Part shown: piece after piece, positions 12,791 through 22,562 of the stretch
Layout: each line of letters begins with the position of its first letter
How positions within the stretch are numbered: position 1 is the stretch's first letter
Assembly: GCA_014607495.2 (NCBI GenBank)
Contig: CP053160.1
Span: forward strand, 2,108,001 to 2,172,000
DNA: 64,000 nucleotides
DNA from: Carposina sasakii
Lineage: Eukaryota; Arthropoda; Insecta; Lepidoptera; Carposinidae
Reading direction: 5' to 3'
Notes under the pieces: generated by a model
What the model was told of the DNA's origin: nothing
The model's database searches: none
The model's input: only the letters and a program-made list of their open reading frames with translations
Made by a program: the position numbers and the translations under genes

Positions 12791-15700
12791 GTGACTGACT
12801 CTACATTTGACACAATTTGCGTTTTGTTTTACCTTTTATTACGATTAGTACTATGTTTTTAGTTTCAATTTAAACATGTCTTTGTAGCAGCTTCAACAAT
12901 TATCGTATAGAGACAAAATGGCAACCAATGATATTGTGAAATATCATTTATTTAGTAAAATATAAACGTGACTGACACTACATGCAAAAGGAAGTCATTT
13001 TCGAGAGGGTTTTGAAACATCAATAATCTTCCTCTGTACTGGCGTAATAACTTTAATTTGTGTTTTTATCGAAAGTGCATGAAACAAACTATTATAAAAT
13101 GGTGAAATAAAAGCTTTAAGTTATTTAAAAAAATATATATTAGTAAAATAAATTGTGACTGACACTACAGGTCAAAACGTGACCGACACTACATTCACTT
13201 TTTATAGTGTAAAAGTCAGTATTTTTACATGAAACCTTAGTATTCAAATCACAGCACATGAAATAACAACTCTAAAATTATTTTAAAGAAAGACAGGTGT
13301 AATTAATGAACTCGTTAAAATTCTATTTATGAACAAAAACACCACCTAAACGAAATCATTAATAATATGTTAGAAACCAACATTGAAACTAAAATAATTC
13401 AAAACAAAATCTTTTTGGAAATAAGAAATATAAGTAATAAAAAAACTTAAACAATTTCTTTAACAAAGTATAAATTCTTTTAAGCCTTTTCAAAGACATC
13501 TAGACTCTTTGGAAACTTATAGTAGACTCTATTGCCCTTAAGAATCAGACTAGGATTAGGTAATATCTCCAGTATGTCATCAAAAGACACATAAGATATA
13601 TCTTCCTCATCAGCTTTAAATAAAGAAGCATCGTTATTTGTTACTTTTAGGCTCATAAGTTTGACTTCGCCCTCTTCATCTACATCACTCTGGCAAATAG
13701 TGACGTAACGATACATCTGTCGTTTATTTTTTGTGGCAAACTGTGCCAGTACAAACACACCATTTCGGATGTTATTAGCAGTAAGTTCTAAACTACTGGG
13801 CCCAACGTCTAATATTGGAGCATTATTTTCTTTTTCGTCTGATGATTTATCAGGCATTAGAAGATCACTTTCATCATCGTCTGCCGATTCATCAGAAAAC
13901 ACTTCTTCATACGTTGTTTTTTGCAAGAGAGATAGTTGCAGCTTTGACGTAATTAAACTTATTTACGTAAAATTTGTGCATTTTTTTAATGTTCTTAATA
14001 ACCATAGCTTTCTCAAAAACCATCTTTAATGCTAGGTCTTCATGGCATTTACTGAAGTCCTTATCCGTCATTACAATTATTTGTACCTTTGAGTTTTTGT
14101 TTACAGCTTCAGAAAAATCGCGTGCATTTGACACAATTTTCTCTCTCCTCATCACTGAATTTCGTACCTGACGTTTGAGAGCACCTCCGATTCCGTCTAC
14201 TGGCCCTTTCCCATGAGACGTTGCGAAAAAATTCCACATAATTTTCAAATTATGACGTTTTTCCATCATTGGAAGAGAGTTAGCAATAAATCGGTTTTTG
14301 AATGTGAAGCTGGACCATCTGACCATATGCGTACTTCTTTTACATCTTCTGGTATTTCTGTTAATATTCTATCAATATATGCTATTACCGTATCTTTATT
14401 GTGGTGAAGATTATCCGATGCTATCGCAATTGCATGCTGTTTTTGATGATACCACAAAGACACAGTAAATAAAGAAACTTGCGGCTGCACCCAATGATAC
14501 GATTGAATTTCATCCTGCGAAACACAGGTATAATTTTCTGCAAAATCCACTTGCAGAAGCGCAAAGTTGCAGTCTGAGCTCATACAATCAATGCGATCTT
14601 GATTGTAACGCTGTGCTTGTTCCCTTTTTATGTAACTGTGCTCCTTAAACTGTGGAGTCATTTTCGAAATATGTTCACAAAGCATCGACACTGTATCTTT
14701 TAGTAAAACCTTTCTAAGCCGTCCATTTTCCTCTTTCCATTCATACCAGCTAACTTCCCTATCTTTAATGGAACAAGTAGCTTTGTCTAATTTAGATTGC
14801 ATCATAGTTTTACATTTTATACATTTATCATTCCAACAGGATGTTGTTGGTGCTTCACAAAGAGCAGTTTTTATCAAAATGTTTTGGTCGTAACCAGGGA
14901 TGTCATTGCAATTTTTGGACAGCGCGTTTACAGCTAATATGTAATTTTCATGATACTTGCAAAGGCAAACATTTTCAGGTGTTTGGCAGCTCAGGAGAAC
15001 ATGTTTTGGTCGTAGTTCAGCAAATTTACTTTTACCTAAAATCGTTCCGAATTCATCACAAAACAGAGCATATGTTTCTAGAACATTGCTGTACAAATGC
15101 CTGTTTTGCATTTTAACTTTTTTTCCATCTTCGAGATGGACTATTGTTGTGTCTTTAATGCCAGGATTTTGGCGACTAATATCATCACGGAGATAAAAAA
15201 AATTGACCTTTTCAACTGTGTCAGCAGAGATTGTTTTCTTCGGTATTTTGTGTTTAGGCGTTACTATTTCAGGAGTTATTTGTCTTGCTAATGTATGCAC
15301 AACTGCTCTACACTTCGATGGACTGAATGGCAGATTCCGTTTGACTTTTGCGACCGCTTTTCCATAAGAGCTTTTTGAGGCAAATGCCTTAGTAGGAGTC
15401 TCATCTCTGGCAGGTGTATCAGTGGATTCTAACATTAGTTTTTTTTCTTTAATCTTTCTTCTGTATCTTCTCATATCTTCGGATTTTTTTTCACGTAAAG
15501 CTTTAAGCATATCAAGCGATGCTGTTTGTTTTATCAAACGCCGTTGGCGTTTTCTGTTCTCAGATTCCTTTTTTTTAAATTCTTTAAATAATCCTTTAGC
15601 TTTCAGATTCTCTCTCTGCTTGCGCTTCCTTTCTGCAGCTGTTTTCGCCATCTATGAGAAAAAAAAACAAACAAAAAGCTACATTTAATTATGATACAGG

Positions 15701-15922
15701 CTGTGACTGACTCTACCTACGACGTGACCGACTCTACAACGTGACTGACACTACAAAAATGATTCTTATAGAGTTTAGGCATTATAAAAAAGATAATAAA
15801 TTTTTAACGTCGGCATCATTTGACTTATATCGTCAAGTAGGAAAATACTTATTTTCATGATAATTAAGTAATATTGCTGTAGTTAAAGCGAAATGTAATG
15901 TCTATTCTGTGACCGACACTAC
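12791..15922 (+). mobile_element. Unclassified DNA transposon-like unit with direct GTGACYGACWCTAC motifs on both sides
   Basis: Eight copies of a 14-bp motif surround the transposase-like frame. On the left they are at 12791-12804, 12968-12981, 13155-13168 and 13179-13192. On the right they are at 15703-15716, 15724-15737, 15741-15754 and 15909-15922. All point the same way on the plus strand and none was seen elsewhere in the window. Variation is limited to T/C at position 6 and A/T at position 10. Many transposons carry short subterminal transposase-binding repeats, but these are usually inverted between the two ends. The outer limits, terminal inverted repeats and target duplication were not found, so the given borders are only the outermost motifs. 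Confidence 0.6.
13480..15651 (-). pseudogene. DDE-transposase-like open frame of about 723 codons, two single-base frame breaks
   Basis: Starts MAKTAAERKRKQREN at 15651 and ends FPKSLDVFEKA-stop at 13480. Residues 1-75 are very basic and helical. Cys/His-rich clusters follow (CQTPENVCLCKYH; CWNDKCIKCKTM). Then come QVDFAENYTC (candidate first catalytic Asp), a second Asp in IWSDGPAS, and NFFATSHGKGPVDGIGG. An acidic Ser/Asp/Glu linker and a C-terminal beta-rich segment complete it. This motif set recurs in uncharacterised, multi-copy animal proteins that look like transposases; I cannot assign a named superfamily. The frame slips once near 14303 and returns in the A-run at 13917-13922, so it is either a recent pseudogene or has assembly indels. 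It lies upstream (plus sense) of the formin first exon, inside that gene's presumed first intron, and is flanked by the direct motifs listed separately. Confidence 0.72.
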
Positions 15923-17224
15923 AACTTCACATTGTAAACTTATAAACCTAATATCTCTTTAAAAAATTCAATTTCTATGAATTACGGACTCTTTGTCGAT
16001 ATGTCATCATTTGAACAGTCAGTATGTAAAAAAATATAACAATAATTCAAAAGACTTACCGTGAAAATTAATTAAAACTTCACCACAAAAAATCACTATC
16101 AGCTGAGCTCACGACACCATCTCGTAAATGACAGTGTTGCCAGAAAAATAATATCAAAAAATTGTTGCCATTATAAAAACTTAAAAGTAATATAATGTTG
16201 CCACCATACTTAAGTATTTTTACTACCAAAATCAGATATCAATTTTTTTCATTTATGGTAGACTTATGCGTGGAATTACCCTACCTAGTTGGTGGTAATA
16301 CCTGACTGGAATTAAAATGAGAGTAGCCATTGAACTCTGCCTGATTAAAGTTTCGGTACTCAAAACAGCGATACTCGTATTCTTGCTCAAACACGTAATA
16401 TCTGACAGAATAACAATGATTTTCCGTAAACGGCCGACTATAAACATACTGCCAATTTTTTTACCCTGGAATTGACCACACCTAAAAATCATTTTGTTTA
16501 TCTCGGGCAAAGAATTTTTTTATTTAATTAAATGTATCACGTGATGCGAAGGTCCTATTGCGAGGGACTGGGACCACATGAGTCACTCCAGATTGGAGTC
16601 ATTTACTCATTAACGTCGCGAGGTCATACTCAGGCAGATGACTGGTTTCCTCTGTGTGATGGATGATACTGGTCTAGATCAGGATCATAACATTGTGTAC
16701 TAGATATTTAAAATATTTTAATTTTATGTAAGTAACTGACAAGTAACTATTACCGTGTTATGACAAAAGAATTTATACATGTTTTAAGCTAAACTTGTCC
16801 TAAATTTGGCAGATATGCCATACATTTTGCTGTCAAATATCATAATTAAATCTAGTCTAACTTTAGGCGCTCTTTTGTAATAACACCGTTAAAGTTTAAG
16901 TATTTACGTTTGGATGTCAACACGTGATTTGGCAAAGTCTACATGTAAGCGAGAGAGAGAGACGCCATATTGCAAAATTGAATTGAAGTTTAAGTTAGGT
17001 CAGTAGACTGAACTCATGTTATTTGGAGAATTTAAACATTTATATAATTGAAGTCCTCTGAACTGAATAATACTATGTTTAAACCAGTTTCAGGCACATA
17101 CTGCTGTATATTGATAAAAGTATCAAATCATAAATGATCAAAAATGAACAACATTTCATATTAGACAAGATAAAAACAGGACATGGAATAGGAAGCATTT
17201 GTTTAACTTTATCAATATTAACAA
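15923..17224. other. Non-coding stretch
   Basis: Between the last GTGACYGACWCTAC motif and a Helitron. Three TGTTGCCA-like words at 16135-16205 could belong to the transposon's outer end, but no left counterpart was found. Confidence 0.4.
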
Positions 17225-17531
17225 CTAGTGGACGCCTGCAACTCCGTCCGCGTGGACTACAGAAAAAAACTAAATGTCGAAATTATCCGGGATAAAAAGC
17301 CTATATGTTAAGTGGGACATGTCACAATATGTTCCTGAAAACTGCATCAATATAGGTACAGCCGTTTCTGAGATTAGTGTGCACAAACGCACAGACAAAC
17401 AGACAAAAAATCCAAAAATCATTATTTTGGGTACTATTGCGTTGATAAAGGTCTCCTATAATATTTTTTCTCATAAATCTTCCATGTACAGACAGCAACC
17501 CATTACATTTTTATTATATGTATAGAATAGA
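17225..17531 (-). mobile_element. Helitron-like non-autonomous element
   Basis: On the minus strand it starts TC and ends ..CGTCCACTAG, inserted between A and T, as Helitrons do. The interior (GTCGAAATTATCCGGGATAA, GTTTCTGAGATTAG) is shared with the other copies. Confidence 0.8.
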
Positions 17532-18256
17532 TGAATACCTATGAAATATTAGATAGCCTTTGCATTTGTGTTAAATAGACCACTCATCTCAAAGTGTACC
17601 TAAACCTGTTGGGAATAAACACAGTACTTGTTTGCTTCATACCTATAGTTAGTTGGGTTAAATAAGACTTAGATAGCTATACATAAGCCAAATCTCGGCA
17701 AACAAAGCTGAATACCTAAGCACAATGTTTTAATGATGACAGATTTGTAATTGACATCCTTTAGTTTACCAAAATCCTTTCTAATTTAAACAGGCTTTTC
17801 TGAGATAACACAGGTATAGAGAAATATTATGTATATTACATACCTACCAACACAATGAATATGATGTTAGACTAGCAGTGTTAACTGGCATGATTTTTAG
17901 TATTTTCACAGCCTATATATTTCCCTGCTATGCATAATAGGTGCACAGACATCAAGTACCAGGTACAATGAAATGACATGAAAACATGATCTCAGGAGAT
18001 TGTACCTAGTATTTAACACATTAGTCACCTTTGATTAGGTTTGATTTGTAATACCAACTATCCATATTTTAAAGGAATTACTAGGATTTTAAGGCACATT
18101 CTTATTATTAACCAATAGGAAAGGTACATACCCTAACTGGGCAAAAAATTCCAACTAATCTAAATCTATCTATCTATTCTAAAAAGTGATAGTTATCAAT
18201 CAATATCCGCATGTTTGTAAACAAAGAAGCCGGCGAATTTCATGTTAATGACTCAC
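17532..18256. other. Start of the formin first intron
   Basis: AT-rich, no exon-like sequence. The expected second coding exon of the formin gene is not here. Confidence 0.5.
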
Positions 18257-18409
18257 CAGAACTTTGACGAATCTGCCTTCCAGCTCGTCGCGGTCAGGCA
18301 TGGGAGGCTTGGCCCGGCTCCGAGTGGACGGCTGCCTGACATGCTGGCTTTTGGTTGACGGCGCCGGCCCATCCAACATTGTTTGCTCCCTTGACGTTAA
18401 CAATCCCAT
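18257..18409 (-). CDS. Frl: Formin-like protein (Frl/FMNL), first coding exon only
   Basis: ATG at 18409 in GTCAAAATGG, 51 codons, then donor GTTCTG/GTGAGT in phase 0. It begins MGLLTSREQ, which fits the N-myristoylation pattern (Gly2, Ser6) known for FMNL formins. It ends PPMPDRDELEGRFVKVL, the start of the GTPase-binding/FH3 region in Frl/FMNL proteins (..PMPD..ELE.RF.KVL..). Family role: Rho-GTPase-regulated actin nucleation and elongation at the plasma membrane. The next exon (expected ASMDLPP..-like) was not found to the left, so the first intron is at least about 18 kb. Identification rests on this one exon. Confidence 0.72.
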
Positions 18410-18700
18410 TTTGACACTACACTTTTACAACACAATACACATATTCCACCGAACTTAAGTCATTTTATCACAGATTCCAGTAGCACTTCCTCTAACCGTT
18501 TATAGATCACATTACACAGCTCATGGAAAAAGCGAGCGTCACTATTCTTCAGCAAACTGACTGTCTGATACTACAAACACAACATATAATACAAATAAAT
18601 ACGTACAATACCCGCACCGCAGATACGGACGAACGTCGTTCAGCCAAACAACAAGAACAAAACAAAAACGACCGAGTGACGAGAATAATTTAATTTAAAA
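18410..18700 (-). promoter_or_regulatory. Frl: 5' UTR and possible core promoter of the formin-like gene
   Basis: Directly upstream of the ATG. An arthropod initiator TCAGT reads on the minus strand at 18560-18556 (in GACAGTCAGTTTGC), giving a leader of about 150 nt if used. No TATA box stands out. Weak evidence. Confidence 0.3.
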
Positions 18701-19804
18701 AACTACCATAAGCTACTATGTCGTGAAGTTAGTAGCAGATGTCAAAATTAGCAGCCAATGACATTGAAGCAGATTGACAAGAACATTCAAATATTGTTCA
18801 AACTTACCTGAATGGTTATCAATAAAATACTAGGTTTGCAAAGTAAAGGATAAACTTGTATTTTAAAGTATGAAAATGAAATAACAACATTTGTGTAGTT
18901 TGAAAAAATATACACTAGCTACTACGGAACTTATCTAAAAATCTCACATAAATCTTCCGTATTTTCTGACCCATAAATTGTCATTGGCAAAAAATTTGAA
19001 CGTGACAGCTAATGATACCACCTAATAAATTTAAATATACTAATATTTTTTCTCAAACGCCTAGGTGCTCATTAGAATCTCAAAGCTGTGCTCCCGCCCG
19101 GTGGCGCGCCGCAACGCGGCATGCCCACTACAGAACACATTATGGTGCCCACGTGAAGCGATGGCGGAGTTTTTCTCCGTACGGGCTGCTCTCCGGGAGG
19201 TTGTACACCGATATTCTAGCGCCAAACATATGTGTGCGGGCACGTGTGGGTGTGAAACCAGTCTAAAAATCAAATAATGAACTTACAGTAAGCAGAAGTA
19301 ATTGTAGGATCAAATCTACTAATGGAAATAAAATACTGAAATGATGGCAATTTTTACCATTTGTTGGGCGCCAATCCTGAAGAGCGGTAATTTGAAAGTT
19401 AGAAGAAAATTTTACTTTGCCTTCTTATGCAGGGATTTGGTATTATGTACCTAGGTAGTTTTAACTTGCAATTTATTTCGATTGTTTTTGTACATAATAA
19501 TATGTGGGTGTCTATTAGATTACAGACTTTTTTGATATCGAATTTAATTTTACCGAAAACTATTCCACGATTTTTAATATATATTTATTTCAATTCATCG
19601 AATAGTTAATCATCGCTGTTTCATATCATCGAAAAAGTTTCTTAAAAAATCTTTTAAAGTTGTTTTATTTACCAGAAAAACGGTATATCGAACTTATATG
19701 TCATAAAAGTATTAAGTTACCGATGTAACTATTCGTAAAAAACACGTTACAATGTGTATCGGAACCCATAATACTTTTTCACATAACAACTTTTTGTATA
19801 AATC
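18701..19804. other. Upstream region of the formin gene with a GC-rich patch
   Basis: 19080-19265 is GC- and CpG-rich and open in three frames by composition (60-84 codons). None reads like a known protein. It might be regulatory or an old element. Confidence 0.3.
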
Positions 19805-19916
19805 AACTATGCAACATGCACGCAAGCATACAGCATGCAAGCAAGCATGCACAATGCAAGCATGCATGCAGCATGCAAGTAAGCATGCAAGTAAGCATGC
19901 AAGCAAGCATACAGCA
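19805..19916. repeat. AAGCATGC-type short tandem repeat, left part
   Basis: Runs of CATGCAAGCAAG / AAGTAAGCATGC. The same sequence type resumes at 20712-20785 to the right of the TRIM-like element, so the element landed inside it. Cys/Ala/His-rich frames here are artefacts of the repeat. Confidence 0.85.
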
Positions 19917-20711
19917 TGTGGGGATGGTGAAAAGGGAAGCGCTTCCGGCCCCACCGGGCCACTAGTCTTTGTTTGGCCCATGTATATGTATATTCCAATC
20001 ATTGTGAGAAACTTCGATATCGCGTTCTAGGATTTTGAATTTGATTGTGGTTCTCTCCTGCATCCGATAGATGGCTCCGCTACATCACTCCCCTTCCAAA
20101 CCGGAGGTCGATGTGTCTTCGGCAACACCCAGCGTGTACTCTCACAAGTATGCATTCGGGTCAGTGAGTCGACCGGAAAGTGTTGTGACGAGCGTGCAGG
20201 CGAGATGCGTTCTGATCGGTGAGTCAACTGGGAACGTGTTGCAGGCGATGCGTTCTAGTCTTTTGAAGCGACTGGGCACGTGATGTGGCTGATGTGTTCT
20301 GGTCTGCGCGTGGACTGGGAACATGTCGTGCCGTGATGCCGTTGCGTGCGTGCGTTGCTAACAGGTACAGGAAGCTGTCATGGCGGCTTCCTATAAATCT
20401 GCTGGCTGCTGGGGTGCTGCTGCTGCTGTCGTGGAAGGAGAGGAGGTGATGCTGCTGTGATGATACCTGGTAGCGGAGTGCTGCGAAGATGGTGAAGTTT
20501 CTTGAAGGCTGAAGGTTGCGTATGTCCAGTTCACATGGGTCACCAATGTAGGGATAGTGAAAAGGGAAGCGCTTCCGGCCCCACCGAGCCGCTAGTCATT
20601 GTTTGGCCCATGAATATATTCCAATCATTGTGAGAAACCTCGATATCGCGTTCTAGGATTTTTGCATTCGATTGTGGTTCTCTCCTGCATCCGATAGATG
20701 GCTCCGCTACA
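19917..20711. mobile_element. TRIM-like element: two short LTRs, no coding interior
   Basis: LTRs 19917-20084 (168 bp) and 20547-20711 (165 bp) are direct, highly similar copies running TGT..GGGATRGTGAAAAGG to GATGGCTCCGCTACA. They thus begin TG and end CA, with TGTAG/CTACA inverted tips in the right copy. AGCA flanks both sides (19913-19916, 20712-20715), a possible 4-bp duplication, though the local AAGCATGC repeats make that weak. The 462-bp interior has imperfect internal repeats of about 50 bp (GCGTTCTRRTC.., GACTGGGAACRTG) and CTG-rich runs, but no gag/pol. No clear primer-binding site or polypurine tract was seen. Confidence 0.7.
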
Positions 20712-20785
20712 AGCATGCAAGCAAACATGCTGAATGCAGCAAATATGCAGCATACAAGCCAACATACAGCATGCAGCAGGCATAG
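20712..20785. repeat. AAGCATGC-type short tandem repeat, right part
   Basis: AGCATGCAAGCAAACATGC.. continues the block interrupted at 19916, more degenerate here. Confidence 0.75.
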
Positions 20786-21394
20786 TTTCTGTCACGGCGC
20801 CGCCACGCGAGCTTATCGTCGCAGATGAATGTAACGCTCACCACCGCACCGCACCGCGCCAGCCTCAGCCGTGGCGCGGCGAACCTTTTTTTTGTGTTGC
20901 TCAGCTGCGTTCCCTGTAAATATATGCGCAGGGAAGTGTGTACCTACTATTTTACATGCATTCGATTTTTGGATAATCGTGGTCGTTAAGCGACCTTAGT
21001 TCCTACTTTTAAGTCCTATTCTATCCAATTCTCATAATGTACCTAACTTTAAATGGCCTAGGTGTATTCACTAGTAACTGGGACTGTTACTTAATCTGTG
21101 GCTATTCTGTTATCTTTTCATTATGGGAGGAGAGGGTAGAGCAGCTTTGTTTTAATTTATTTACATTCTTATAGATATTTCTTACTTACTATTTCTTCTT
21201 CTATTTATAATTAGATTCCATATTCTTTATAATAATGTAACAGGAATTTTAGTACATAATACATTATTATTATTGTTGGCCTGTCTTAAATCTAAACTTT
21301 TTCCTACCCGCCCAATCGTTAGGATTGCGCTACTAAATTGATTTGCTACTTTGCTGACTAATTTGAAGTATATAATTATTATATACTTTGTTTA

Positions 21395-22562
21395 CGTCCT
21401 TGTTCACCTTGTCTTGTTCCTCTCAATTGCAATTTTCGCTATCTCCTTGCAATATTCCAGAAAGTCGCCCCTAACCCCGCTGTCGCTTATGAGGTACCGG
21501 ATATTTCCCAAAGATATCTCGGCGTTCATTGCGCATTCTGCGTTGTATCGCCTAAGTGCGAAGCCGGGGCAGCTCACTAGAATACAGGGTGTTTTTTTGT
21601 GGCCACCTTTAATGAAGGGTACATATTATATACATGAAATAAAGTAAGGTAATGCCAAAAAAAATGCTGGGATTTTTTTTTTTTGAATTTTTTTTTAAAT
21701 TCCTTGATCGTGCGAAATTTATAGTGTCTAGTGTTTATGTTAGTTTTTTTATAGACAGATATTAATTATTTTTCGTGAAAAAATCCTGCTACGCGCGTCT
21801 ATGTGCATTTATGCAGAAAAACGCAGTCTATTTACTCAACTTTGGACCCTAATATTTTGGAAACCAGACACTTCCCAGGTATGCTTCCATGGAGAAAAAT
21901 GATCGTGATGATGAGGAGATTCCGTAGTTTTCGGGAACGTTGACGACCAAAAATCATCCTGTATATGGAACTGTTTGGGCTGTTTCAGGCTCGCAAAAGC
22001 AAGATGGGTCCTCATTACACTTGAATCTGGCCAAGTATTCGGAGAACCCACCGTGCCCAGTCAAGTATCGGGTCTAATTTAATTTTCCGGATTAGTTTGT
22101 ACGCGGCCACTGCGTCCGGCAGGAACAACTTCGTGACTGAGGCGGTCCCCTTGCTCCAATACCAGTCGTCCCACTCCACTATTGTACCATCTCGGATCTT
22201 CCTCCTGGCGTAGGACACTGGGAACGCATCGTAGTCTGGTCTCTTTTTGCTATGGAGAGCGGCTTCTTTTGCAAGAGCGTCCGCTCTCTCATTGCCTTCC
22301 AACCCGACGTGTGCCCTAACCCAGTACCACGCCACGGTCTTTTCTCTTCGCTCACACTCAACTAGGTTTTTGCGGATCGTTACGATGAGCGGGTGGAACG
22401 AGTATTGGCTTCTCAGAAGGTTGAGGGCCGAGCGAGAGTCGCTGAAGATGCTACACTCATTGTGCTTGCCACCCAGGATCAGCTCCGTGGCCTTTAGCAG
22501 CGCGTATACCTCCACCTGAAAGACGGTACAGTATTTTTTGCTTTTTATAGGGTTTAGCATTT
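21395..22562 (-). pseudogene. LINE (R1/I-like) 3' end: RNase H domain and zinc knuckle, broken
   Basis: From 22560 leftwards: FQVEVYALLKATELILGG, CSIFSDSRSALNLL, AWYWVRAHVGLEGNERADAL and AKEAAL, a retroelement RNase H. The frame then slips by one base and continues TGHGGFSEYLARFKC, CFCEPETAQTV. After the MITE (21595-21961) it reads ILVSCPGFALRRYN, DFLEYCKEIAKIAIERNKTR-stop near 21400. The C-x-C..C pattern is the usual C-terminal knuckle. The reverse transcriptase and 5' parts are missing (truncated at about 22562). Non-functional relic. Confidence 0.85.
21595..21961 (+). mobile_element. MITE family 2, copy inserted in a LINE reading frame
   Basis: CAGGGTGTTTTTTTGTGG to AAAATCATCCTG, TA on both sides. 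It splits the zinc-knuckle region of the LINE on the other strand: CFCEPETAQTV is read to the right of it and SCPGFALRRYN to the left. Confidence 0.85.

Noticed and set aside
14841..15688. Several plus-strand frames over the transposase-like region
   Set aside because: Antisense shadows with no recognisable wording.
19752..20030. Cys/Ala/Lys-rich frames such as HACLHAYLHAYLHA
   Set aside because: Translations of the AAGCATGC short repeat.
21553..21582. Helitron-like 3' end (GCGAAGCCGGGGC..CACTAG)
   Set aside because: The same bases code for the LINE's SCPGFALRR on the other strand and no Helitron body precedes them; taken as coincidence.
22015..22560. Host ribonuclease H
   Set aside because: Followed by LINE zinc-knuckle sequence after a frame slip; retroelement remnant.
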